Positions 55,784-64,000 of a stretch of 64,000 nt of DNA are shown here, piece after piece. A program made the position numbers and the translations under genes. This DNA comes from Ahaetulla prasina (lineage: Eukaryota > Chordata > Lepidosauria > Squamata > Colubridae). The notes under the pieces are model-generated. The model made no database searches, was not told where the DNA came from, and saw only the letters and a program-made list of their open reading frames with translations. The stretch spans positions 188,799,436-188,863,435 of the forward strand of contig NC_080539.1 in the NCBI RefSeq assembly GCF_028640845.1, read 5' to 3'. Each line of letters starts with the position of its first letter. Within the stretch, counting starts at the first letter, position 1.

Positions 55784-57497
55784 TTTTTTAAATTTCATTC
55801 AAAACGTTTTACAAAAAAATTTTTTTCCCCTTTCCCCCCAACCCCCCTCCCTTCGCTAATCCCTCCCCCCTCCCCCCCGACTTCCCGGATGAAGCACAAG
55901 GTATAGTTAAAAATAAAACAAACATATGCTAAGAAAATTTTCCCCCAAAACTATTATACCAATTTTCCCTCTCTAGCTCTGACTTCCTCCTAACATAACC
56001 AAACCTTTCAGGAGAAAAAAAAAATTAACAATTAACAGTAACAAAATATATAAATCAATAGAAGAGATTAATCCTAAAGTATTTAAAACCAACTAAAGCA
56101 TAAAAATCCAATCCAATTCAAAGAATATCTCCCTTATAGCTTCTATAACCATATAATTTTCCCCCCAGGTCTTTCTTACATAAACTCTTTCAAATATATT
56201 CTATTCAAAATACAATAAAACACATTATAAAATTTCAATACCGAGAATTACAGTAGCTATTCAAATTTAGTCCTTCCTCGTCAAAATCCAGTATAAATCC
56301 AAATACCTAGTCTTTTATGATAGATATAAAACATATAATCAACCCATTTCTTCCAGATCTTCCTCACATATTGTCTTTCAGGGACAGTAATATTTTTGTC
56401 TGTTAATAATTCAAAACAACCTCGCTTCAAGGATAATACTTTTGTCTCTTGCCATTTTTTTTGATGCATTAATCTCTGTCTTTCCTTCATTACTCCTTTT
56501 GAAAAGTCAGTCACAATATTGCCTAATAATTCCTTATGTCCAAAAATCCACAAATTACTACCATATATTCCATCAGTCCAAAGAGAGAATTCTTGAAAAG
56601 CATTAAGCCTGTAAGTTTTTTCAGTTCGGGAGACAGCCTCCTGTAACACAAATTCTGACATTTCATCCAAACTATTTAAAGGAAACTTCTTTACATCAAC
56701 TTGTTTATTCACGATCAAATCTTCATATTTATCCACTTTTGTTTGTATCTCTTCCATTGCATTTAAGTCCTGATCACACTGGTTAATTTCCTTCAAGCCT
56801 TGATCCAAAAAGTCCCCATTTTTTATCAGTTCGTATTTTTGAATAATTAAATACATTCTTTCTGTGTAATCCTGTATAAAGTCACGAATACATTCTTCTG
56901 AAAAAACCTTCATGACAAAGTTCTTGCTGAAAATCCCCTTATGAAATACTTAAACGTAATATAATCCAACAATCCACAATCCAACACAATAAGATGAAGT
57001 CTCCATTCAGTTTCGATTTCGCAGCAAGGCTATCGGTCTATTTGCAGTTAGTATCAAACGCCATTTTAAAAGAAGGGGGGGAAATTTTTTTTCTCTCTTT
57101 AAAAAAAGGAGGAAGTCAGAAAATCAACAATACTTGCAAACCAGTAATTGTTCACTCATGCTTCTTCCGTCTGCTTATAGGAATCCACAAAAAGAAATCA
57201 ATTGTTAGCAGAACTTGGACACCTTCCTCTTTTTCTGCTTTTGCAGGAGACGCGCTGGATACTGGAGATAGGAAGAATTCAATGGGACTTGACCTTTTGG
57301 GACTTTGCATAACAAAAACAAAGCCTCTAGGGGAATCTACCACTCTCCCCCCTGCTCTTTCCCCTGCTCTCTCAACCAGAGAGGGAAAATTAAGTCGGGA
57401 ACAGCTGTTCGTAGCTGTTTACACCGGCTTCTACCATATCCAGTGCGGAGTGCCATAAATTAGCACCCAGCGAGAAAGGTGGCGCCAAGCGGAAGTC
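55784..57497 (-). mobile_element. L1-tailed non-autonomous retrotransposon with own ORF
   Basis: About 1.7 kb on the minus strand, flanked by the 16-bp duplication gattaaaagggttctt (55768-55783, 57498-57513). The 5' end starts gacttccg, exactly as L1-F does, and the leader shares ggtg-aaacagc-g-gaac-gctgtt with the L1-F 5' UTR. The 3' UTR shares actataccttgtg and tccgggaagtc plus a G-rich run with L1-F 3' UTR, then ends in an A/T tail. Between them lies one ORF that is not L1 ORF1 or ORF2. It looks like an L1-mobilised element with an unrelated gene inside. Confidence 0.85.
56281..56913 (-). CDS. 210-aa ORF of the L1-tailed element, unknown function
   Basis: Intact 210 codons from MKVFSEECIRDFIQDYTERM to IYTGF. 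It shows none of the E/K-rich heptads, RRM or basic C-terminus of L1 ORF1p and no nuclease or RT motif. Visible traits: a mostly helical, charged N-half (YELIKNGDFLDQGLKEINQC), a middle rich in aromatics (LWTDGIYGSNLWIFGHKELL), and a basic C-half (KGVMKERQRLMHQKKWQETK, RKIWKKWVDYMFYIYHKR). The ATG at 56913 is the first in the frame; the leader upstream has no long frame. An open frame in an otherwise non-coding insertion suggests recent insertion or selection. It may bind nucleic acid, which is only a guess from charge. Confidence 0.6.
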   Translation of the reverse strand: MKVFSEECIRDFIQDYTERMYLIIQKYELIKNGDFLDQGLKEINQCDQDLNAMEEIQTKVDKYEDLIVNKQVDVKKFPLNSLDEMSEFVLQEAVSRTEKTYRLNAFQEFSLWTDGIYGSNLWIFGHKELLGNIVTDFSKGVMKERQRLMHQKKWQETKVLSLKRGCFELLTDKNITVPERQYVRKIWKKWVDYMFYIYHKRLGIWIYTGF

Positions 57498-57539
57498 GAT
57501 TAAAAGGGTTCTTATCCAGTAAAATGGGATAATAAAATA

Positions 57540-57872
57540 CAGGTAGTCCTTGACAACCATTGCCTTATGACTGTTTTTCACACTTACAACCATTGCAGCA
57601 TCCCCTTAGCCACAGGTTCAAAATTTTCCCACTTGGCAACTGGCATGCATTTATGATGGTTGCAGTCATGTGATCACTTTTTGCAATCTTCTAAAGAGCA
57701 AAGAAATGGGGAAGCCAGATTCATTAACAACCATGTTATTAATAACTGCAGTGATTCACTTAACAACTGGGGCAGGAAAAATCGTAAAATGGGGCAAAGT
57801 TCACTTAACAACTGTTTTGCTTAGCAATGGAAATTTTGGGCTCAATTGTGGTTGTAAAGTGAGGACTACCTG
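57540..57872. mobile_element. TA-flanked MITE with caggtagtcc ends
   Basis: 333 bp from caggtagtccttgac to gtgaggactacctg, flanked by TA (57538-57539, 57873-57874). Internal inverted blocks: acaaccattg and caattgtggttgt. No ORF. The same family occurs decayed at 59030-59226 and probably at 22085-22150. Confidence 0.8.
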
Positions 57873-57987
57873 TAGCCTTAATTAGAGCAGGGATCACCAA
57901 TTGGTTATAGTAATACTGAGAATCATTTGTTATGTTTGTGTTATCTCACAGTACATAGGTCTACCAGGTTCTGTAAAAAAAGTACAA

Positions 57988-58590
57988 TTGCCAGCAGATG
58001 GGAAAACCAGCCAACCCAAAGTTCAATCTATGTGTCAGCCTGCCCCAGATCAGTGTTTGAGAAAATAAAGACCCAACTCCATCATTTTGAAGAAATTGGT
58101 AATTTATACCAAACAAGTCTGTATGCAGTATAAGCAAAGCTGGAACTGGAAGTAAATCAAAACCACAGAGTCATATTCTCTCCTGAACCCTCCCACTACT
58201 AGAGGTCATACAGTAATAATCCAATGTCGTCTTCCTCTTCGGCCACGTATAGTTTCACTTCCGATATTCTCCCTCTGTCAATCTTCTGGATGGAACATGA
58301 AGGAAGCTGCTGCCATTACATTCACGCGCCAAAACAGTTCCATCTTCTGCTTAAAAAAGCTGTCTCCCTCTCGCACACATGCATTGTCAGCCGAACGCTG
58401 GAAACAGTGAAAACCTCCACCCTCCTCCATAAATCATGTAAGACACTCAGTAGAGCAAACTTTTAACAAGGTAATAAAACAGTCAGATAATCTAGTAGGA
58501 GACATACACTTAATTAAAGTGGAGGCTGACACTATGCTTATATAGATTGAAATTTGGGTTGACTGGTTTTCCCATCTGCAAGTTAGTGAA
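57988..58590. repeat. Inverted repeat, about 55-bp arms, 480-bp spacer
   Basis: The left arm 57988-58041 (ttgccagcagatgggaaaac ... atgtgtcagcc) is the reverse complement of the right arm near 58524-58583, which has a small insert (ataagcatag). The spacer holds no ORF. Family unknown; a foldback or DNA transposon remnant is possible. Confidence 0.65.
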
Positions 58591-58654
58591 AGAGTCCCAT
58601 CAGCAACTTTCTCCCATTTCAAGGGTAGTTCTCTATGTTCCCCAAATCTACTTC

Positions 58655-58800
58655 AGAACATAGAATACAGAATCATAGGTCTGGAAAGGACTTCACAGGT
58701 CTTCTAGTCCAACTCCCTGATGAATTATTGAAGTTTCAACAGGAACTAAAATAAACTGCCCCTTTGGCACAATTCTATTCAGGGAATGCTTCTGTTGTAG
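58655..58800 (-). mobile_element. CR1 LINE 3' end fragment, antisense
   Basis: acagaatcataggtctggaa, then cttctagtccaactccctg, the standard antisense CR1 3' end. About 100-150 bp. Confidence 0.8.
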
Positions 58801-59029
58801 AACAAATTACAAACAAGTAAACTTAGGCCAATAATATTCCCTGCAATTTTAAGGCTTCATCTCTTTATAATTACAGAACGATGACTAGCAGTTATTTTTG
58901 AGAAAAACCTTTGATTGCCATTCTTGAATGGGGTGGCTCTGTAGAGCAGCTTTATAAAACAATCCAGCCAAACACTAGCTGATTTAAATAGAAAAATAAA
59001 ACTTAGCTTATAAAATGATTAAATACAAA
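58801..59029. other. TRAF3IP1 intron 1, unassigned
   Basis: No frame or family recognised. Confidence 0.4.
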
Positions 59030-59226
59030 TAAGTTAAGGTAGCCCTTGACTTACAATAATTCATTTAGCCACTGAAGTTACAATGGCACTGAAAAATGTG
59101 AGTTATAACTAGTCTTTGCCCTTACAACTGTCACAGCATTTACATGGTCATGTGATCAAAATTTGGTTGCTTGGCAACTGGAAATTCTGGTCCCAGTTGT
59201 GGTTATACATCAAGGACTATCTGTAG
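59030..59226. mobile_element. Decayed caggtagtcc-type MITE
   Basis: ttaaggtagcccttgactta at the left and atcaaggactatctgta at the right are diverged forms of the 57540 element ends. It lacks an intact TA pair. Confidence 0.65.
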
Positions 59227-59517
59227 ACTCCTTTCATTTGTGCAAAATGTCAACAGGAAAAATGGTTGCAAAGAGGACTTCCTGTAAGAGCAATTATGTT
59301 GGACTTTTGCAGCCAACAAAGGGACAAAATTTGATTCTAACTTGTAAGACTAACAAAGGAAATGATTTCAGCTGGGACAATCAGAGACAACTGCTTTCCT
59401 CCTTGATTCTTGGGGCTTATTTCAGCTTAAATGACATCTTGCATTAAACAAGTACTCATGAGTAACTTCAATCAAATAAGGACATTCCTATATGTAAATG
59501 TTCCAAATACATGCTAA
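59227..59517. other. TRAF3IP1 intron 1, unassigned
   Basis: A 94-codon frame at 59163-59447 has no recognisable motif and overlaps a MITE; not supported as a gene. Confidence 0.4.
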
Positions 59518-61868
59518 GGAAAGAGGGAGTTTGAGTCTACCAGATATGATATGAAATTGTATTTTGATCCACGCTGTTTGACCTGGGCAAAAGAATGGGT
59601 GAACCTCCAGAATAAGAGGTTACTTGAACTACAGGGCCATGAATTAAGATTTAGATGGCACGGCTACTTATGGTATGATAAAAGTAAAGTTAATGTGGAT
59701 TTTAATAACCATTTTGTGAGATTGCCATACTAAGAGTTTGGAATAAATAAAAAACAAGGCTCTCTATGAAGTTACCTCTTTGGGCGTCACAACAGGAAGC
59801 TTTTTTTTAGAAAAGAAAAGGTGGCAAAGCCAGATTGGTTGACGTATGGTAAAATTTTATCTTTCAATTCTGGTGACCCAATATTAAAGACGAGGGAAGA
59901 ACTTTAATGAGAAGGTTATGTTTTCCATTGGCTTACTTACCAACAACTGAAAGAAAAATTTAAATTGGATAAAAAAAGTTATGAGTTTGATTTTGTTAAA
60001 AATGAATTGGAAATTTCATTATATGGTACAATGAACATATTATTGCTAAGATCTATAAAAAATTATTGAAATTGAATTTGAAAATGAACATGTAAAAAAT
60101 TGTATGATTTAATGGGCAAGGAACTTTGGATATAATGTGATGCTTGAACAATGGGAAAACATGTGGAAGGGTTTAAAACGGGTGAAATCTAAAAATTTTC
60201 CCTACCGGTTCTGTGGGCGTGGCTTAATTGGTGGGCGTGGCTTGGTGGTCAGATAACTGAGTGAGCATGGCCAATAACAATAAATAATAAAAATAATAAA
60301 CAAAGTATAAAAAACAATGAGGTATCAAAAACCAACTTTCACACTTTACACACACACAACACAACACAACTGACTCACACACAATGTAAAAGCAGCTGCA
60401 CTTCACACTTCACAGCCACAAAAAGCTCAAAAACCAACTTTCACACTTTACACACACACAACTCACACACACACACTCACAAAATGCCATATACAGCTTT
60501 CTGAGATTTTGTGTGTTTGTGTAGTTAGAGTGAAACACTACATAAACACCCCAAATCTCAAAAAGCTGCACAAATATTTTATTTTATTATTTTATTTTAT
60601 TGTGGACTTCAAATCCCAGAGTTCCTCAGCCAGCAAAGCAGGGAGTCAAAGCAAGCTTTTTTTTTCTTCAGTAGCTGAAGAAAACAGCCGTTGCCAGCCC
60701 AAAAGAGCAGTAATTATAGGTAAGTGAGGAGGGAGAATTGGCTGGGCTTGGGTGGGGGCTCTTGTAAGTGGGGGCTGTTAAAAAGTGAGTTTAAAAACCT
60801 GTGAGGATCAGGAAACTACTCTGGGATCGCCAGAGGAGGCTTTTAAAACCTCCGGTTTTTTTCTTTTTTTTCCCCCCTTCGGCTGAAGGGTTTTTTTAAA
60901 AAAAAAGTTTTAAAGTGTTCTGATGATCTCTGCTCAGCCCCGCGATCATCAGAGGGTTTTGGTTTTTTTTACTTTTCAAGGCATGTTTCAGCTGAAGAAA
61001 AAAAAAACCAAACCTCTGCTGATGGTGCGGCTCAGCAGAGGCAGGGGGGCGGGGCCAGGGATTTTTGCTACCAGTCCTCCGAACCAGCAGCTGCCATCGC
61101 TACCTAATTGGGGGAGCCGGTGCGAACCGGGAGCATTTCACCCCTGGTTTAAAATTATAAATTATAATTTAAAAGAAAAATTTTGTAAGATGATGTATCA
61201 TTGGTATTTAAAACCAGATAAGTTATCTAAGACGTATAAAGGTAATGTATGTCAAATGAATGTTGGAAGTGTAAAAATAAAGAGGGGACTTTTTACCATC
61301 TATGGTGGACATGTAATAAAGCAAAAAAAATGGAGTATGATTCATATTTTACTACAGAAAATTTTGAAAATGGAGATAAAAATGAAACCAGAATTTTTTC
61401 TTTTGAATTTAATAGAAAATAATTGGGGGGGGGGAATTGGAACTTTGTTACTTTATATGTTGACTGCAGAAAGTCTATTCTATGCACAAAAATGAAAGGA
61501 CACTTTGATTCGAATAGCAGAAATTGATGGAGTTGGCTGAAATGGCAAAATTGACTACTTTGATTAAAGAAAAGAACATAAGTACTTTTGTTTCCACATG
61601 GAGACCACTTCTGAACTTCGTGGTTGATGTGGAAAAGAATTAAAATCTGAATTTGGGTTTTACTGATTAGACTGATAGAAATTGTTCATATTATTATGAA
61701 AAAGTAAAAAGTTGTGATTTGATGTTAATGCCTTATTTTACTGTAAGAGAGTTAGCAGTCAATGCTTATTTTTCTTATCTTTCCTTACTTCTCTTTTCCT
61801 TCCCAACTGCTTCTCTAGTTATTTTGTATTTTATAATAATTTATAATTCAATAAAAAATGTTCTGAAA
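59518..61868 (+). mobile_element. L1-D: L1 3' part, split by a hAT element
   Basis: ORF2 C-terminal region: MKLYFDPRCLTWAKEWVNLQ, NKRLLELQGHELRFRWHGYL (59551-59733), then many shifts to about 60178. It resumes at 61147 with KMMYHWYLKPDKLSK. The cysteine motif is decayed (about 61255-61320). The 3' UTR ends with caataaaaaatg near 61868. 5'-truncated and dead. Confidence 0.82.
60179..61146 (+). mobile_element. 968-bp hAT-type non-autonomous element
   Basis: Ends cgggtgaaatct and gcatttcacccctg, with the 8-bp duplication gtttaaaa on both sides (60171-60178, 61147-61154). The inner ends carry ggttctgtgggcgtggc and ggtgcgaaccgggag. The interior has (AC)-rich blocks (60350-60480) and GC-rich sequence (60960-61100) but no transposase. 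It splits L1-D. Confidence 0.88.
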
Positions 61869-62335
61869 AAATGTTTCAAAGACATTTTCCCATTACATAA
61901 ATATAGATTAATCCATCCTAACATCTTATCAAAAAGTGAGGTGACTTGCAGAGGACACTCATGCTGTGAAATATTAGAAGTGCAATATTCATATATCAAT
62001 CACAGTATAATGGTTTAGCGTAATTTTAATGTATTAGTTAAGGCACAGTTGGCTGAATTAATCATAAAACAAGTTATGTTCTATTTAAAAACTATAATGG
62101 CTTGGTACTCATAAGAAAAACTCTAGGCAATTAGCTCAAAGTTACAGTATTTTAGCTCAAAGTTACTGGGTTTCCAACCCAGCCGCTAGCCCACCCAGTT
62201 CTTCATAGAGCAAAACCAGATAATCTTTCACATTTCATACTTGCTTAAATGATAATTTATTTCCCCTGTGCCTAAATCTAATAATAGAAAATGATACACT
62301 TGATAGGATAGGATACAAATCGTTACATAATGTTC
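61869..62335. other. TRAF3IP1 intron 1, unassigned
   Basis: AT-rich, no frame or repeat family recognised. Confidence 0.4.
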
Positions 62336-62455
62336 ATTCTTGTTGTTGTTAGTTGCGAAGTCATGTCTGACCCATCGCGACCCCATGGACAATGTTCCTC
62401 CAGGTCTTCCTATCCTCTACCAACCTCTGGAGTCCATTTAAGCTCACGCTCATGT
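62336..62455 (+). mobile_element. BovB/RTE-derived fragment
   Basis: ttgttgttgttagttgcgaa, then gtctgacccatcgcgaccc and catggacaatgttcctccag are a well-known BovB-derived sequence shared with SINE tails in squamates and ruminants. About 115 bp, no frame. Confidence 0.75.
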
Positions 62456-62937
62456 TCATTCTTACAGTATAGTTACCTTTATAGATAGAATTTAATCCTC
62501 ACATCACCTCTAGTACAATAGAGAATACAATTCTCCCTTACTTCTAGTTAAGCCTATGCCTTTAGCAAAAACAAGCCAAACTTATTCAACACATGAAAAG
62601 ATGGAAAGACAAAGCATCACTCACGTTAATACGTCAAACCTATTTAAAATATGTCTTTTACGAACAAGAGCCAAAGGTAAGGATTGCTAATTCTGCCGTG
62701 CTTTGTACATGCAACTACTGTTTTTAATCAACGAAGACTGGTAACTTTTCTTTCTAGCCTTGTTAAATTCAGGTGATGGGCTGCGATCCAATCCAAGGCA
62801 TGTTTACCTACCTACAACAGCCATTTGAGAGATTGACATACAGACAACCCTTGGACCAGACAACCCTTGGACCAAACAGGATGGAGAAAACATGCCATCC
62901 GTCTCTCTAAGCCTGTCTAATGCCTTGGGGAACCTCT
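62456..62937. other. TRAF3IP1 intron 1, promoter-near part
   Basis: A 15-bp direct repeat (agacaacccttggacca) at 62853-62884 stands out. Otherwise nothing recognised. Confidence 0.45.
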
Positions 62938-63066
62938 TTACACAACCCTTCCTTCAAAGTTGCACGCGTCTCTTTTGCGGCTTCCTCCTCGAGTTGGTAG
63001 GCAACTGGAAACACAACCGACCGCTTCCTCTCCTCCCCCTTTCCCGCCTCTTTCGCTTCGCCTGAC

Positions 63067-63189
63067 CTCCCTGATCACGTCGTGCAGGTAGCGGAAAGGG
63101 GGCTTGCTGAGAAGGCGCTCTGTAAGAGGCGGTTTTCGAATCACGCGCCCCAGCAACTCCTGTGTACGCCGGATCACGGAGCCCTGCAT
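63067..63189 (-). CDS. TRAF3IP1: TRAF3IP1 (IFT54) coding exon 1
   Basis: Minus-strand exon of 41 codons, from the ATG at 63189 to GAG just before a GT donor at 63065-63066. It encodes the start of TRAF3IP1/IFT54/MIP-T3, an IFT-B subunit that binds tubulin and is needed for cilium assembly. The peptide begins [20 protein letters not shown] and continues with [18 protein letters not shown], which I recognise as the conserved start of the N-terminal calponin-homology-like domain. It runs on in frame past the donor, but the extension to about 62938 becomes low-complexity and is intron. The ATG is chosen because the protein starts there in the family and a CpG-rich leader lies just upstream. The join to exon 2 gives EVIRATGFMKGLY, the expected family sequence. 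Intron 1 (about 9 kb) separates it from exon 2. Identification is by recall, but three exons agree. Confidence 0.93.
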
Positions 63190-63295
63190 CGCAGCCTTCG
63201 GTAAGATTCGTCTCTACCCAGGCCCAGACAAACTCCCGATACTGCGCAGACCATACATGCGCATTCCGCCTCCACCTTCGTTGCTACCCAACTAT

Positions 63296-63309
63296 GTGAC
63301 CATGGCAAC
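63296..63309. promoter_or_regulatory. RFX X-box in the TRAF3IP1 promoter
   Basis: The 14-base sequence gtgaccatggcaac fits the X-box consensus GTNRCC-NN-RGYAAC at every position. It is 107 bp upstream of the TRAF3IP1 ATG. RFX factors bind X-boxes in promoters of ciliary genes, and IFT54 is a core ciliary gene. The match and position are seen; RFX control is inferred. Confidence 0.8.
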
Positions 63310-63365
63310 GCGCATGTAAGCCACCTCCTTCCTTTCCATCTATTGGGCCGAAAGAACGGAGACGA

Positions 63366-63373
63366 TGACGTAA
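63366..63373. promoter_or_regulatory. CRE-like site upstream of TRAF3IP1
   Basis: tgacgtaa, a near-palindromic CREB/ATF-type site, lies about 180 bp upstream of the TRAF3IP1 start. An inverted CCAAT (attgg) sits nearby at about 63341. In other amniotes PER2 lies head to head with TRAF3IP1, so the site could serve either gene. This is a short motif and could be chance. Confidence 0.4.
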
Positions 63374-63419
63374 GCCACCGAATAGTTGAACATCAACGAG
63401 CAAAATTAAAATATGACCT

Positions 63420-64000
63420 AACTGTTGGAAGGTATGGAAGCAGAGGCGTGCCCCTCATCTTATGAATTTGTCAAACAGACCGCTGGAACAGCGTTTCAGT
63501 AGTGAGAAAATATATCTTAAGTCGATATTTAGTGTTGGAAGAAATATCCGTCTGGTTCAATTCCAAGCCGGGAGCAAGGCACTGGAGAAAAAATGGAGGC
63601 TGATTGGAAAGGGGGTCCATTTATTGATGAAGCAGAACCACCAAGCACATGTGATTCTGGATAGTTGACCACATGGGGTTGAGAGTGAGGAGTTTTTATA
63701 CCTTTTCTTGGGCTTTGCACTTGAGCTTCCTGTACAAGAACATGTATTCTATTGGCTGTTGTCAGCTCCCATGGGGCGATGTAGGCCTTATGTAGGAATC
63801 ATAGCTGGCTCTGTAGGTTGCCTGAGAAGTTTGGTTGAAGTTTCTGAGGGTGATGCAAATGTCCTTAGCAAATTGTGCAATGTGTTTTAGTGGGTTAATC
63901 CAATTATGTCTTAGAAGGTAATGTTTTAATCCCTTCACCCTGGAGCTGAAGGTCTTTTTTTTTTGTGTAGGTAGGCTGGCTTAGTCTTTCTTAATGGGCA
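63420..64000. other. Unassigned sequence upstream of TRAF3IP1
   Basis: Short frames without motifs. The block 63590-63900 reads like a repeat (ccatttattgatgaagcag ... gtgttttagtgggttaatcc), but I cannot name the family. In other amniotes PER2 lies in this direction; no PER2 exon is visible. Confidence 0.35.

Noticed and set aside
57390..57593. Minus-strand frame of 67 codons at the 5' end of the L1-tailed element
   Set aside because: It runs from flanking DNA across the target duplication into the leader, so it is not an ORF of the element.
63300..64000. PER2 first exon on the plus strand
   Set aside because: Expected by synteny, but no PER2-like coding or clear non-coding exon can be shown.

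Overview
The window is nuclear DNA of a squamate reptile, most likely an advanced (colubroid) snake. The evidence is the repeat set: CR1/L3 LINE tails that run into (AATAG)n microsatellites, as described for colubroid snakes; BovB-tailed Sauria-type SINEs; abundant L1, L2, R4/Dong, DIRS and chromodomain Gypsy elements; and tRNA-derived SINEs with an L2-type 3' tail. The assignment rests on recognised families, not on a database search.

The only host gene I can support is TRAF3IP1 (IFT54/MIP-T3, a ciliary intraflagellar-transport subunit) on the minus strand at the right end. Coding exon 1 is at 63067-63189, exon 2 at 54033-54098 and exon 3 at 53677-53838, all joined in phase 0 with GT/AG sites (117 codons). 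Its promoter carries a perfect RFX X-box (63296-63309) and a CRE-like site. No later exon was seen, so if the assembly is right intron 3 is longer than 53 kb and holds nearly all the rest of the window.

Layout, left to right. 1-5.4 kb: an A-rich L1-like insertion and a minus-strand R4/Dong LINE broken by two SINEs. 5.4-19.9 kb: nested L1s (L1-A, L1-B, L1-C); L1-B contains a CR1 and a 5.6-kb minus-strand DIRS element with inverted repeats and an internal complementary region. 20-22 kb: CR1 tail with microsatellite, Sauria-type SINE and a TA-flanked MITE. 22.5-24.7 kb: a GC-rich L2 LINE with a 506-codon ORF. 24.7-30.9 kb: old CR1, hAT fragments, a retroelement with a coiled-coil-like ORF, and an L1 carrying two SINEs. 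31-36.6 kb: an L2 LINE split by a 4.26-kb TIR-bounded element (31578-35833) loaded with CpG-rich, gene-like, internally duplicated DNA. 36.6-53.2 kb: a solo LTR, a second DIRS element, and a complete Gypsy chromovirus (41164-52913, 5-bp TSD) whose 3' LTR is split by a full-length L1 (17-bp TSD). 53.7-63.2 kb: TRAF3IP1 exons 1-3; intron 1 holds an L1-tailed non-autonomous retrotransposon with its own 210-aa ORF, MITEs, and an L1 split by a hAT element.

Most ORFs are decayed transposon reading frames. The two least described objects are the 4.26-kb CpG-carrying TIR element and the 1.7-kb L1-tailed element with a private ORF. The nested junctions give a relative insertion order that can be read directly from target-site duplications.
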